In this document: piece after piece, positions 32,054 through 42,815 of the stretch
Numbering within the stretch: the stretch's first letter is position 1
How the letters are laid out: each line of letters opens with the position of its first letter
Assembly (NCBI GenBank): GCA_021234155.1
Contig: JAJEKV010000013.1
Coordinates: 11,286,202-11,350,201 of the forward strand
Reading direction: 5' to 3'
DNA from: Isoetes taiwanensis
Taxonomy: Eukaryota > Streptophyta > Lycopodiopsida > Isoetales > Isoetaceae
Length of the DNA: 64,000 bases
The notes under the pieces: model-generated
The model's database searches: none
What the model saw: only the letters and a program-made list of their open reading frames with translations
Told to the model about the DNA's origin: nothing
Translations under genes and position numbers: made by a program

Positions 32054-33296
32054 TTAACAACCCCCTTCATCATCCCCCGCCCCACACAAAATTTGAACAA
32101 TCTTAAAAGCCTCAGATCTTACCCTCGAGCTAACATCGCAGATGTTGTATACAATGAGTGCTACAAAGCACCGACTTGGCAATAGTGATCCTACCCGCCA
32201 TGGACAACTTGCTACCCTTCCACCAATTGAGGTGTTTCGCAACCCCCGCAAAATCTCATCCCACACCCTCCCCATGGAAACATCCCTCCAAAGGGGGAAT
32301 AGAACCAAACAAGGGGGAGGCGAGTCACCGGGCCCATAATGCGAGCACTTACCCCAATTCGTAAGAATGCCCAGGCCAAGGAGAAAGTATCCAACAAACC
32401 CTTCACATTCCGCAAATTCTCTCTTCCGCCACCAAGAAGAGGAAAAGTGTCATCGGCAACCGGTTAACTTCACCGGCTACCATCCCGTGATCCAAGCCCA
32501 TCCACCACCCCCTCCTCCACCGCAGCCAAAACAATGAGACAAAGGCATCCGCCACAATCGTAAACAAAATCGGGCGCCAAAGGCCACCCGACGCACCCTC
32601 TGCCTAAGGAGAAAAGGCGAGAGGGTTCACCCCGGCACACCACCGTAGCCCGGCTGATCTATGCAGCTTCATGACGTTCTACGTAAAGCGTGGACCACGC
32701 CCAACGCTAACATCATGGCGCACAAGAACTCCCAACGGACACTATCGTAAACTTTGGCAAAGTCAAGCTTAAGATAGGCAATGCCTTGACTGCTTCTCCG
32801 CCCAATAAAGGCCCCTCATAAGCTGCGGCAACATTAGTCAAAATGTTCCTCCGAGGGGACAAACCATCGCACCTTACTAATGGAAGAAGTCAACACCGGC
32901 TTCAACTTCTCCGCGGGGCTTTAATAATCTTATACAAGAGAGGACAACAAGGAGATAGGCCTTCAATCATTAATAGTAGAAGGCTGCTTAACCTTAGGAA
33001 TCAAGGAAATGCATGCGGTATTCAAGATCCTATCCATTTGAGAAGACCGCGGCAACTCAAGATACACCAGTACCATAATGACTCACCAGCCCACTCCCAA
33101 TAAGTCTGAAAAGAACTCCACGGGGATGCCATCCATCCCGTGACATTTATCCTTGGCCATGCACATACATGCCTCCGCTTAAATCCTCTCCGGAGAGCTC
33201 CCCGCCCAAGCTCTCACGTTGGGGTGGAGGAATAATAGATGGCTTGGCAGCCCCCAAAACAAGCTCCCCGTGATCTCCCCGCTCATAGGGAAGAAA
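32054..33296 (-). pseudogene. LINE-C reverse transcriptase
   Basis: Motif A reads A-Y-L-K-L-D-F-A-K-V-Y-D-S-V (about 32795-32740) and the catalytic box reads V-A-D-D-T-F-P-L-L (about 32455-32430). The region before motif A, on the 33.1-33.3 kb side, has M-A-K-D-K-C-H-G-M-D-G-I-P, the usual K-x-P-G-x-D-G-x-P block in altered form. Frames are broken, and the 5' side is cut by the element inserted at 33297. Confidence 0.75.
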
Positions 33297-35458
33297 CAAA
33301 GTTTAAAATGAACGCACTAATTTGCTCAAAAGCGACTTCAAAAGGAATCTTTGAAAGATTCCCTAAAATCCCCCAAAAGGTCCCTTTTCATGGTATATTT
33401 GTGACAAGTGTGACAATTTGAAAATTTTAGGCATCATTTTTGAGGGGGGTGTGAACTTAGCTTCCATTCAAAATTGTTTTGACATCCTTTTTGGCCCCCT
33501 AGTTTGGTTTGAGAAATAGTAATATTTTCAAAAACTAAACAAAATAGACATTGAAAAAAAAAGAAGCACAACTAAAGTGCCAAAAGGTATTTTATTCAAA
33601 GTTTTCAAAATCAAGACAAAACTATGAACAAAGCGTAAAAAATGCAACACATTTTGACATTGCCTCATTGAAGCAAACATTTTCACATGAAAGTATGCCT
33701 CATTGAATAAACTTACACTTTGAAGCTTAAGTTGGAGTCGAAGACGCCGCTTCTTCGCCTTATATACTTGCTCTTATTTGCTCATCCGTCTTGCTATAGA
33801 CTTATGTATACCACGATGACAATGCGTGGACATAACGTCTTCAAAATAAATTTCTGGGTGGTATAAATTTATACCACAATAGGTAGTGTTGTGCGGATAT
33901 AACATGCCAGAGAGTTCGCATGGTATAAATTTATACCGCAAATGGACTCGAGCGGTATAAATTTATACCGCAAGAGGACTCGGCGGTATAAATTTATACT
34001 GCGAGCTCTCTCGATTCATCACTGAGAGCTCCCACGGTATAAATTTATACCGTGAGAGCTCCCTCATTATACCGCGAGAGCTCTCTCGGTATAAATTTAT
34101 ACCGTAGACAACCTTCAGACAATCAATTTATACACATATATGTGTATATATAATATATGATAATATATATACATACTTACATATATATATCCAAGAAAAG
34201 AGAACTCTTAGGTGATAAATCTATACGGAGAAACGGTATAAATTTATACCAAATTGCATATATATATAAAACGTTTATATATATATGTATATATATATGC
34301 AGTTCAGAGGTAAAGTATATATCGTGTAAAATCTTTTGGGGTCTTTCTTACTCGCCAAAGGGTTTGGCAACTGAAAACTACTAAAGTAACACACATAAGG
34401 GATAATTTTACACACTTTTCTTAGTTTTTTAGTCTAAAAAGTTCTAAAACGGTTCTAAAATTTCTGAGCTTGTAATGCAATGTTAGAGCATAAAGTAGTC
34501 GAATCATGTTGTTATTTCTACTTTTTTTTCTCTACATACATGCGAACTTCACTTCAGGCAGCTAAAAAATTGCTACTAAAGGCAAAGAACTCCAAAATAT
34601 TATGGTGACACAGGTGTTTGACTAGAAGGAAACCACATTGGTTTATCCAGAGGGGAGCCGAGGAGTAGCAACCCCTCGGAAGTTTACCTATTTATTTACA
34701 AAATATTTAGGAAAGGGTAAAAGGCATCGAATACTTCTTCGCCAGAGAAATGTGCATGGTGCCCATCGCTACGCATGACGAATTGTGATGAATATGCTCA
34801 ACATTGCTAAGGAGATTGACTATCTCCCGAGCATCACCATGTTGTAGATTGGTATGTGCGCTCAAAAATACATCTCAGAGAATAAAAAGGAGGGCATGTA
34901 ATCACATGGCTTCATTACTTCAACTTTTGTATCCCGGTGATAAATTTATACTTGCATCATCAACTAAAACTTCAAATTTTAACTACAAAATATCGTGGAT
35001 GTATTGGTAATTGTAATACTATGTGATGCAAAACAATGGTTTGTCATTCAAGAAGTTTGTTCAACTGCCTCCCAATGTGTTTTAAGGTCTATTAGGATGT
35101 TCACCAAAATGGTTGTGAAATAACAAATTTCCTGTCTTCTAAAACAACTAATATAAAATTTTCGGGGACAAGGTACAAAAGCATCTAATTTCTTCATACG
35201 AATTTGCCCCATAGTAAATCTTTGAATTTCATTGTAGTTCTTTCCCCCTCTACAATGGGATTTTTTGTGTGTGTGTGTTTTTTCTTAATACTAAGTCTTC
35301 TTAAAATGTCTGCTTTTCATGAGCAGTTTTATAAATCTTTGGACTAAAGGTAATAAAAAGGCCCTTTTAGAGGGATTTCAGAATTTTATAAATTTTTGAA
35401 GGAATCTTTCAAACGTACTTCTTAAATAAGTGCGTTTCATTTTAAACCTTGTTAAGAG
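33297..35458. mobile_element. 2.2 kb non-autonomous TIR element inside LINE-C
   Basis: The ends are inverted repeats of roughly 90-100 bases. The left begins AAGTTTAAAATGAACGCACT. The right, reverse-complemented, begins AAGGTTTAAAATGAAACGCA. Shared internal words include GAAAGATTCC and AAAAGG(G)CC. No protein domain is readable inside; the interior has an AT palindrome array. LINE-C sequence continues on both sides. Long TIRs suggest a Mutator-like or foldback class. No target duplication could be matched. Confidence 0.65.
33859..34250. repeat. Array of seven GGTATAAATTTATACC palindromes
   Basis: The 16-base palindrome GGTATAAATTTATACC, or a one-base variant, occurs at about 33860, 33922, 33955, 33986, 34036, 34088 and 34235. 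It is often extended to 18-22 bases by flanking C/G pairs, for example CACGG...CCGTG at 34033-34054. Spacings are 31 to 147 bases. Between the copies lie GAGAGCTC-type words. All lie within the 2.2 kb TIR element. Confidence 0.95.
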
Positions 35459-35934
35459 TGCGATGTGTGAAAAACCCTGAGAAATGAGCATGCACATACC
35501 TCTGCAAATCAGCGGGATCCTCCAAAGTCCGACCATCGTGCAAAGCAAGGGACGCCATAGATGTTTATGATATCGCCACGCTTAGCCGCCGGAAGAACAC
35601 CGACTTAACTTGCGTCCCCTCCTTCAACCGGGCAAGGGCTGCCTTCACCGCGTTGCCTCCGACTTTAACCACGCTCCAGAGCAACAATACGCCGCAACAC
35701 TTTGCATTCTCCCTAATGCCATCGTAAGGTCGCGGCCCGAATCTTCTCCAACTCCTCGATAAAGACCATGCAACTCCCGCCGGCTCGGCCGCACATGTCG
35801 CCTACCAAAGACCTTGGCAAAACGCTTCACCCCGCCAACGCGGTCACCATACCAGACATACCCTTGAGGAGATGAAAGGTATCAAGCCACAACTCAAGAT
35901 CGGGCCGAAGTTCCTGATCGGCCAGGCCGGGTGT

Positions 35935-36622
35935 TCAAACGGAACACCATCCTAGAGGGCCGAGAGGCAACCGCACCCTGACTGGACACAACCTGAGGGT
36001 AATGATCAGAAATGGAGGTAGACAGAATGTTACTCCGACGCAAAAAGGGCACACCATCCAGTGCGCATGGGGAAGCATAGCACCGGTCATGCCTAGCATA
36101 CGCCCAGCCCGCACCAATCTACCTATTACAATAGGTGAAAGACAAATCCCCAGGGATCTCAACCAAGGCCAAATCCTGCAACAAACGAGACCACTGGTCC
36201 CTCTCAAACCCATGCACAACCTGGGTTCCAGAACCAGAGCGACCCTCTACTCGCTCTACCATATTGAAGTCCCCTAACAACAACCAAGCGACCTGCAACC
36301 CACCAAGGACTCGCAACTTATTACGGACTGTGGCCCATAAAGCACCCCACTGAGAAGGTTGATTAGGGGCATAAACATTAACAATCCCCCACTCTTGCCC
36401 TCCCTCCAACCACTTAAGTATTGCCCACCGACCAAACCTGTCTGCTGCAGAGTACATGACCTGCACATCCATCCTCCAAGCAATAAGAGTACCCCCACTA
36501 GTCCGCCCAGAAGAAGAAGCAATAGAGGCAAAGCGCCTACCAACCATATTCATGAGCACGGACATATCACCCATGTGACACTTATGCTCCTGAATGCAAA
36601 CAATATCGAGGGGAACCGGCAA
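35935..36622 (-). pseudogene. LINE-C endonuclease
   Basis: The 167-residue frame (36622-36119) starts with L-D-I-V-C-I-Q-E-H-K (catalytic Glu). It continues with G-G-T-L-I-A-W, W-G-I-V-N-V-Y-A-P-N and L-L-L-G-D-F-N-M-V-E (Asp/Asn), and F-T-Y-C-N at the end. The SDHYP-type motif follows out of frame near 36000. This is a typical L1 endonuclease with one frameshift near its C-terminus. Confidence 0.9.
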
Positions 36623-36791
36623 AGTGCCAAAAGAAAACGGGCCCTCTTACTACTAGAGGACCTCACCCCCAAGCATTACATTCCAACCGAGGATCGACCT
36701 ATTCATCCCGGAGGAGAAGTGTCAAGCCCCACATGCCTACCCACCGGGCCATCCGGTCCACTCCTACGAGTCATCATCTAGAGTCGGAGGA

Positions 36792-38942
36792 TTAATCACA
36801 AAGAATGTGATCCATGTACCGCCGCTCACGTGACATTCCACTTCCAACACGTGTTGGAAGTCCCCCAGGCACCTCCATAGAGTCATGGGCCACACTAGTC
36901 TCTACCTCCAACCGGGCTGCTCCAGGCACCTCATGCTCAAGACATACCGCTTCTGGGGACATCCCCCCAGGATCACGGCCTCTCTCACTCACCGTCCCTC
37001 GGACCTAGCCACAACTAAATCATTTGAGCCCTCCCTTGAGCCACCACCTCCCCTAGCCCCGCCATCCAATGGGCGGCACCACCTCTCCCAACCACACCAC
37101 CTCGTCCAACTCCACTCACTACACCACGGAGTCCTCTGTCTGCTGCCTCAGGAATAGAGGAATCCCGGGCCCCTGCATAAGCACCCGCAACCCCCGCCAC
37201 ATCACAAGCACCAGCAGGATCATCAACAGGGTCAGATGGTAGCACAATAGATGAAAACATCCGCCGGATCTCGAGCCATTCAAAAGCTTCAATCTAAGAG
37301 AAAATGCGTGGACCACTACGACTGGAAGAGAAGTGGGCACAGTCGCAAAGCAGTAGAGCAACATTGTGTCTTGGGGACCCGCACAATAGAATGAGCCAAA
37401 TATACACCCAGGCCATTAGCCATAGAAACCAAGAAATCAGGCACCATCAGATCAGGAGGAAGACCACCGCTGTCAAAGAACTGGTGGACATTGACGGAGT
37501 ATAATATCGATACATTAGGGTTTTTGAGATTAAAAAGGGCCTTCAAAACATGCCAACTAAGCCAAATGAAGATAAACGAACTACCAATCGAAATCGTGAG
37601 TCGATTGGTTCCGGTCGGCAAAGAGTTATAACTAACTCATCGGATAACATTTTCTAGCATAACTATTGATAGGAAAGTCCAAATGAGCTCTCGTTTAGTG
37701 CAATAGATAGATCTCGTTGAGATCTTTCCAATCTTAGATGCTTTGCACATATTTTAACCACTTATGATTGTCAAAACTCTAAAAACTATGGTTTTTACCA
37801 TTTGTTACTATCTTATGGGGCTAAAAGATATGCAAACCACCCAAGGTTGGAAAGATCTCAATGAGATCTATCTATTGCACCAAACAAGAGCTCATTTGGA
37901 CTTTTCTATCAAGACTTATGCTAGAAAATGTGATCCAGTGAGTTAGTTATAACTGTTTTGCTGACTGGGTTACCAGTTCTGTTTTCTGATTGGTAGTTCA
38001 TATAGCTTAGTCAGCAGTTCTTAGAAGGCCCTTTTATGATCTCAAAAAATCCCTAATGCAACACATAAGATTCACCCAAAGTATCCACCCCCCAACTAAC
38101 CAATTGCCGCACAGAAGACTCAGCCTCAAACATGATTATGAAGAAATTATTTGGTAGGAATTTCAAAGACTGATACCTGGGCACATCAATCCGCCTCAGA
38201 TGTCCGGCAAGCCAAGAGCTAAGCCTCCTCGTGTCCAATATGTAACCCGTGAAGTAGCCCAATACTGCAAATGAAACTAGATTCTCAATGGTTTGAACAT
38301 GCCTGGTATGATCAATATCTATCCATGGGGTCTCTGGAAGAGATGCCTGCAGGTCAACAGAGTGATGATCCTCCACAAATTTTAGAGCCTCTTGAACACG
38401 GGCAGTCCTACACCCGAGCCTTGGCGCTTTGATCCAATCAAACCCTGGCCGAAGTGATGCGAAAGCAATAGTGTCATTGTCCGTGCCAGGGGCAAGACAG
38501 AGTTGGGGCTGCTGCCCTAGCACCATGAGAGGTATCCAGGGGCACCCCAGGAGGCACATTAGCTACATGCACCCTAGAAGAGGGCGCATCACCAGCAAGT
38601 GATCCCTTCCTGCCAATGGGGGAAGAGGGCATCACAGATCCGCCTAAAGGGGGCATGCTTGATGGAATCAAGACCGAGTCTCAAAACACACCCACGGGTC
38701 TCGCATTATAGTGAGAGCAAGAGCAATCCACACACCTCTCAACCGAAGGGGATTCCAAGAGCTCCCTCATCTCTGCCACCAATTGCATGCCACTTCCTAC
38801 AGCCCGCGCCTCTTCATGCATGCCGAGACGCGCGCCCTTCCCTTTACTGGAGGATTCTTCCTCCTCGCCATCTCCCTTGGCTTCAGCCCCAAGCCATGAG
38901 GCTCAATCGATCCCCCATCAGCCTGTTTGGCAGGAGCCATGA
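36792..38942 (-). pseudogene. LINE-C ORF1 (DUF4283-type), split by a foldback element
   Basis: ORF1 probably starts at the ATG at 38942 (M-A-P-A-K-Q-A-D-G-G) and is frameshifted before 38559. The 38559-38059 part has W-I-D-I-D-H, L-V-S-F-A-V-L-G-Y-F-T-G and L-P-N-N-F-F-I-I-M-F, resembling the RNA-binding DUF4283 region of plant L1 ORF1 proteins. The frame is cut at 38058 by the 546-bp foldback. It resumes beyond 37513 with F-L-V-S-M-A-N-G-L-G-V-Y, followed by a Pro/Gly/Ala-rich tail to 36792. No CCHC knuckle is readable. Confidence 0.7.
37513..38058. mobile_element. 546-bp foldback MITE related to the 8.9 kb element
   Basis: Each half is about 270 bases and the right half is the imperfect reverse complement of the left. 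Matching blocks include CATTTTCTAGCATAA, AGTCCAAATGAGCTCT, AATAGATAGATCTC and GAGATCTTTCCAA. The termini CATTAGGG...CCCTAATG and the next AAAAGGGCCTTC match the termini of 4937-13823. It has no coding capacity. It is inserted in ORF1 of LINE-C and is therefore younger than that LINE. Confidence 0.85.
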
Positions 38943-39143
38943 CATCCGAACCAGTCCGGAAATCAGCTGTTTGCGGCAACAAGACACATGCAAAACAGCT
39001 GATGCTATACACCTCTGGAAAGAGCTCGGAGCAAGCTTTTTAACGAGCCCAAGCACGTCGAAATCTGACACCAGATAAGAGAGATATCGCCAATCAAAGT
39101 TTCGCCGTCAGAACCCCGACCCGACGACCACTTTTTGTACACC

Positions 39144-39159
39144 TAGAAGGGAGGCACAA
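39144..39159. repeat. 16-bp target-site duplication of LINE-C, 5' side
   Basis: TAGAAGGGAGGCACAA, identical to 30659-30674, fixes the 5' end of LINE-C at 39143. Confidence 0.95.
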
Positions 39160-39959
39160 TTTTGGAAGATGACATCTGGGCAAAGTTCTTTTGATGTCCC
39201 CTTTCACACAATGCCTGCCATCTCACTTACCTGCATGACTCCCAAAATATTCCATTGTTTTAATAATAAAAACCCATTATTTTGAACTTTATCCATCATT
39301 TTAGACGCATATGGACTCAGGAAAAGTCCATATATAATGAAATTGTGCTTGGTTTAGACAACCAAAGTAAATCTACATGTTCCCTCATGCTTTCGATCTT
39401 ATAGCCATGTCTGGACTACACATGTAACTCCCTCCTTGCTTAAAATCCGATAACGATAGCTCTCCAATGTGTTAAAAATTTCTTATTTCCTGCATTATTT
39501 TACCTAATGTGTACCCTTCAAAGATGGTTGAAGAGTAGTGAAGCTACGAAATGAAAACATTGAAGCATCCCATACTATCTCCAATTATGGTAGAGCTAAT
39601 TACATCTGAAAAAGATTTCAAATTAAGAAATTGAAAGCAAACTAAAATGACTGAGGTGTAAAACACCAAGAAGAATGAGGTGGCATGTATGATGGTTCTT
39701 ATAGAACAACACAAATACAAAAAAATTGGGTAGTAAATTTAGGCAACATGGGATTGCAATAATTGCTTCCCTCTCAACAAATCTAGAGGGCATGTAAGAT
39801 TAGGGCATTAATGTCAAGAAAGGGCTCTTTTCGATTAAAAAAATCCTTCCAAGTATAAAGGGCAAAAAACAGTGAAAGCAACATATAGATTATGGTAAAG
39901 AAGAATAAAGATAGGACTAAAACCCTAGTGGATGATACAACTGAGCAACATGACTATGT
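39160..39959. other. No gene recognised
   Basis: The continuation of the sequence into which LINE-C inserted. No further gypsy motif can be read. Confidence 0.5.
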
Positions 39960-40170
39960 ATAAATATCTGAAGATAAATTTGCCATGTCAATTCTCTTCG
40001 CTTGGTCTACCGAAGAGCAATAATAAGCCTTGACAATTTTAGCTTGCGCATCATGAAGAACCTGCTCGTTAGGAGCCGTCATGCCTTTAAATATATGTAG
40101 ATCCCTCCTCTTCCAATTGGACCAGAGTAACCACCAAGAACCAAGATGAAAAGCATGTCTCCATAAAAAT
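39960..40170 (-). pseudogene. LINE 3' fragment (end of ORF2)
   Basis: Minus-strand frame from about 40165 to 39970: W-W-L-L-W-S-N-W-K-R-R-D-L-H-I-F, then Q-A-K-I-V-K-A-Y. This W-x-W-x-x-R-x-x-x-x-F block follows the zinc-binding domain in plant L1 ORF2. No poly(A) or target duplication was located. Confidence 0.6.
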
Positions 40171-40297
40171 AAAATACATGAGAATTTGTATATAAAAGCT
40201 TGGATACATTAAGCAATGCTAAGACTCATGAGTACCTATCTCACAGGTTTGAAGATTTGTATATGCCCACGGCAAATTGGACCTTATTGTATGAGGG

Positions 40298-40388
40298 AAT
40301 GGTCCTCTAAACCATTCTCTAGCCTAGGAAAAGAGCCCGACATTATTAGCCCTTTTCCAGGGCTAGAAAATGGTCAGAGGGCCATTTG
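40298..40388. repeat. 91-bp hairpin (38-base arms)
   Basis: AATGGTCCTCTAAACCATTC at the left and its near reverse complement at the right (CAGAGGGCCATT at the end), with TCTAGCC...GGCTAGA inside. The loop is CCCGACATTATTAGCC. Confidence 0.85.
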
Positions 40389-40625
40389 CCCGACGTAAAG
40401 TTTGGCCAGGTTGCCTTCAGCTACTAATTGTTGCCGCATGAACGACTGCGATCATATTTGTTGCAGAATGTGGATCATTGTCAGAATGCAGTTCAGAAAG
40501 TCGAGCAGAATCTGGAGCAACGGCCGTAGGAGAGATTTGTAAAGAAGAAACTGATACGTATCGTCATCTCATTGGCTGGGAGGGCTGAAGACAGTCTAGC
40601 CGAACTTGCGACGAGGATATGAGAG

Positions 40626-40732
40626 GGATAACACCCTGGAACAAGGATGTTATGCCCTATTATAACAAACGAGGGCTGGAGGCCCGAGTTTATTATAGTA
40701 GGGCATAACACCCGAGTTCTAGGGTGTTATCC
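40626..40732. repeat. 107-bp near-palindrome (about 45-base arms)
   Basis: GGATAACACCCTGGAAC...GTTATGCCCTATTATAA at the left is mirrored by TTATAGTAGGGCATAAC... and AGTTCTAGGGTGTTATCC at the right. The loop GAGGGCTGGAGGCCCGA is itself self-complementary in part. Confidence 0.9.
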
Positions 40733-41559
40733 GCCTTAACAGCCTGGGCCCGAGAGTTTTATAGTGGTTTTATGGTGGTTTTCATAACAAGCTAGGTGTT
40801 TATAGCCATTTGGCATAACAAACTAGGTGTTTATGCATTTTTTAATGTGTTACTAGGGGGTAACACTTGCAACCAATGGCTGAGATCTGATCTCAGCCTT
40901 AAAACTTGAGGGCCAGGTTGTTAAGGAGGTAAAACACGCCACTATAAGAAGATGGTAGAAAACTATAAGCATCTGGTGAGGGCAATGTAGAGCTTGATTA
41001 ACATAAACATATAAATAGACTAGGGTATAGTGGCCAAAGGGCGAGCTTGATTAATTTAGAGGCTATGGTCCCCCAAAGGGAAAGAAGTTCGAGATGGAAA
41101 ATGAGGACATATGTTGTAGTTTCTTTATTGCCCACATAATTGAACATGCCACTGCTCTAGAGAACGGCATGCTTGAGCCCTAAAATGGGAAAATGTAATG
41201 ATGGAAAATGTTGGTTGTCTTATCCTAGTTGTGAGGATGCGATAAGAAATGTATGATTGCATTTTTTATTCTACTTCTTCTTGGAACATGTTGAATGAGA
41301 GGTAGAATTTGAGTAGGCATACTTCCATCTCTAGATTCCTTATTTGATAGAAATGTTATTTGAGGCATTTATACATCATTGTTATGGCATTCTTTGTATT
41401 TTGCTTTGCAGCACAATTACACAACGAAAAAGATGCTCATATACCCCAAAAAACACCCCCCAAAAGTGCCTATTAAATCCCCCTTTCCTATAGAACAATG
41501 GGGGATAAAATGGATTTTTAGAATCAGGGTATTTGGCCACAATCCCCCTTTTCGTCATT

Positions 41560-41845
41560 TGTAAGATAATACCCTGTTATGCTGGTGCCACAATCCCCCA
41601 TTCAATGATTGTAAATTTATACCCTATTCTTATTTTGTAAGATAATACCCCATTTCAGATTTCAGATAATACCTTGTTTCAGATGACACCCTATTGTAAT
41701 TTGTAAGATAATACCCTGTTTCATATAATTCCCTGTTTCAATAAGATACCCTGTTGTCATTTGTAAGGTAATACTCTGTTAGATAATACTCTGTTTTAAA
41801 TAATATCCAGATATCATTTGTAAGATAATACCCTGCTATCATTTG
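41560..41845. repeat. Degenerate minisatellite (AAGATAATACCCTGTT)
   Basis: About nine copies of AGATAATACC(C)TGTT with intervals of about 18-75 bases, often joined by TTTCA or ATCATTTGT. Confidence 0.8.
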
Positions 41846-42815
41846 AAAATAATACTATTTGGTAAGTGATCAGTAACAATTTGATAGATTTCTTATTATT
41901 TCAGAAACAAGAGTAACAAATAGAGTTCATATCAGAGTCCTATCAATCTGTCATATTTTTCAGCTAATATTATCCCCTGCTCTGTTGCTCCTTTCAATTC
42001 TTCTAATATCCCTCTTCATTGATATAACCATATTCGTCTAATATCCCTCTCCATTGTTGTAGCCATTTTAACAGAGTCCGGTGGCAACGGGGTCTGTAGC
42101 TTTTGCACATCCCATATCGGTCCATTTTAACTGGAATGCCCCTGGTCATCATACAATGTATTTTGAAATGCCCTTATAGCAATCTCGGATCCCTGTGGGA
42201 AAACAATGTCTGTGGCAATTTCGGATCGCTCCAATACCTGGCCTTGCTGCCGCTAATGATTGTGGCAGAATCAAATGCGTGAAGCTTAAGAATCGATGAA
42301 TAGAATCGATTATAAGCGATGGGTTATAGTGATGGGTCACTGTAGCATGAATCGATATTACTGTAGCATCCGAAAAAGCAAACAACATTGCAACGATGTT
42401 ATTGTAGCATCTGATTTTTTTTTTTTTTTTGGCAAATCGTTATGGCAAAAGCCGCTGATGGCCTTCATATAAACTCACTGCTGGTACTGAAGCCTTAAGA
42501 TAAAGTCACCGGAATGAAGCTGATGGTATGAAGCACCAGAAAAGCACAGTTTTTTGTAGAGAAAGGCGGGAGCCAAAATGAGTTGTTGCCAAAAGGGCAT
42601 CTTAAGAAATACGCAAAATACAAGGGCATCTTGTGACATACGAAATTCTACATGGCCAGTTACATTGACCAGGGGCATTCCATAAATTTTTGAAATGTTA
42701 GGGGTATGTGGCGAAATTAGTCAAAACATAAAGGTATTTTGTAGTTTTTCCCTTTAAAATAACAATTAGTCTGTGAAAAGTATTCCGAACATATTGAAAT
42801 AAACTTGTAACTCAC
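41846..42815. other. No gene; 16-base poly-T tract
   Basis: Sixteen T at 42415-42430 followed by GGCAAATCG look like the 3' end of a minus-strand retroposed copy. Upstream words GATCGATTATAAGCGATGGG and GTAGCAT recur locally. Confidence 0.45.

Larger units (their letters stand above)
30675..39143 (-). mobile_element. LINE-C: full-length L1-type LINE with nested insertions
   Basis: Both edges are fixed by the 16-bp duplication TAGAAGGGAGGCACAA. Minus-strand order is 5' leader (39143-38943), ORF1 (38942 to about 36792, interrupted), endonuclease (36622-35935), reverse transcriptase (about 33296-32054) and C-terminal domain with poly(A) (to 30675). Two later insertions, 33297-35458 and 37513-38058, account for about 2.7 kb, leaving a LINE of about 5.8 kb, the normal size for plant L1. 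Composition is GC-rich relative to the surroundings. Many one-base frameshifts are present. Confidence 0.9.

Noticed and set aside
33859-34250. CRISPR-like regular palindromic repeat array
   Set aside because: Spacing is irregular (31-147 bases), spacers are similar to each other, and the context is a plant transposon.
36359-36781. 140-codon plus-strand frame
   Set aside because: It is the antisense shadow of the LINE-C endonuclease, which has clear motifs on minus; the GC-rich composition keeps both strands open.
38599-39078. 159-codon plus-strand frame
   Set aside because: It overlaps the 5' leader and ORF1 start of LINE-C on the other strand and has no motif.
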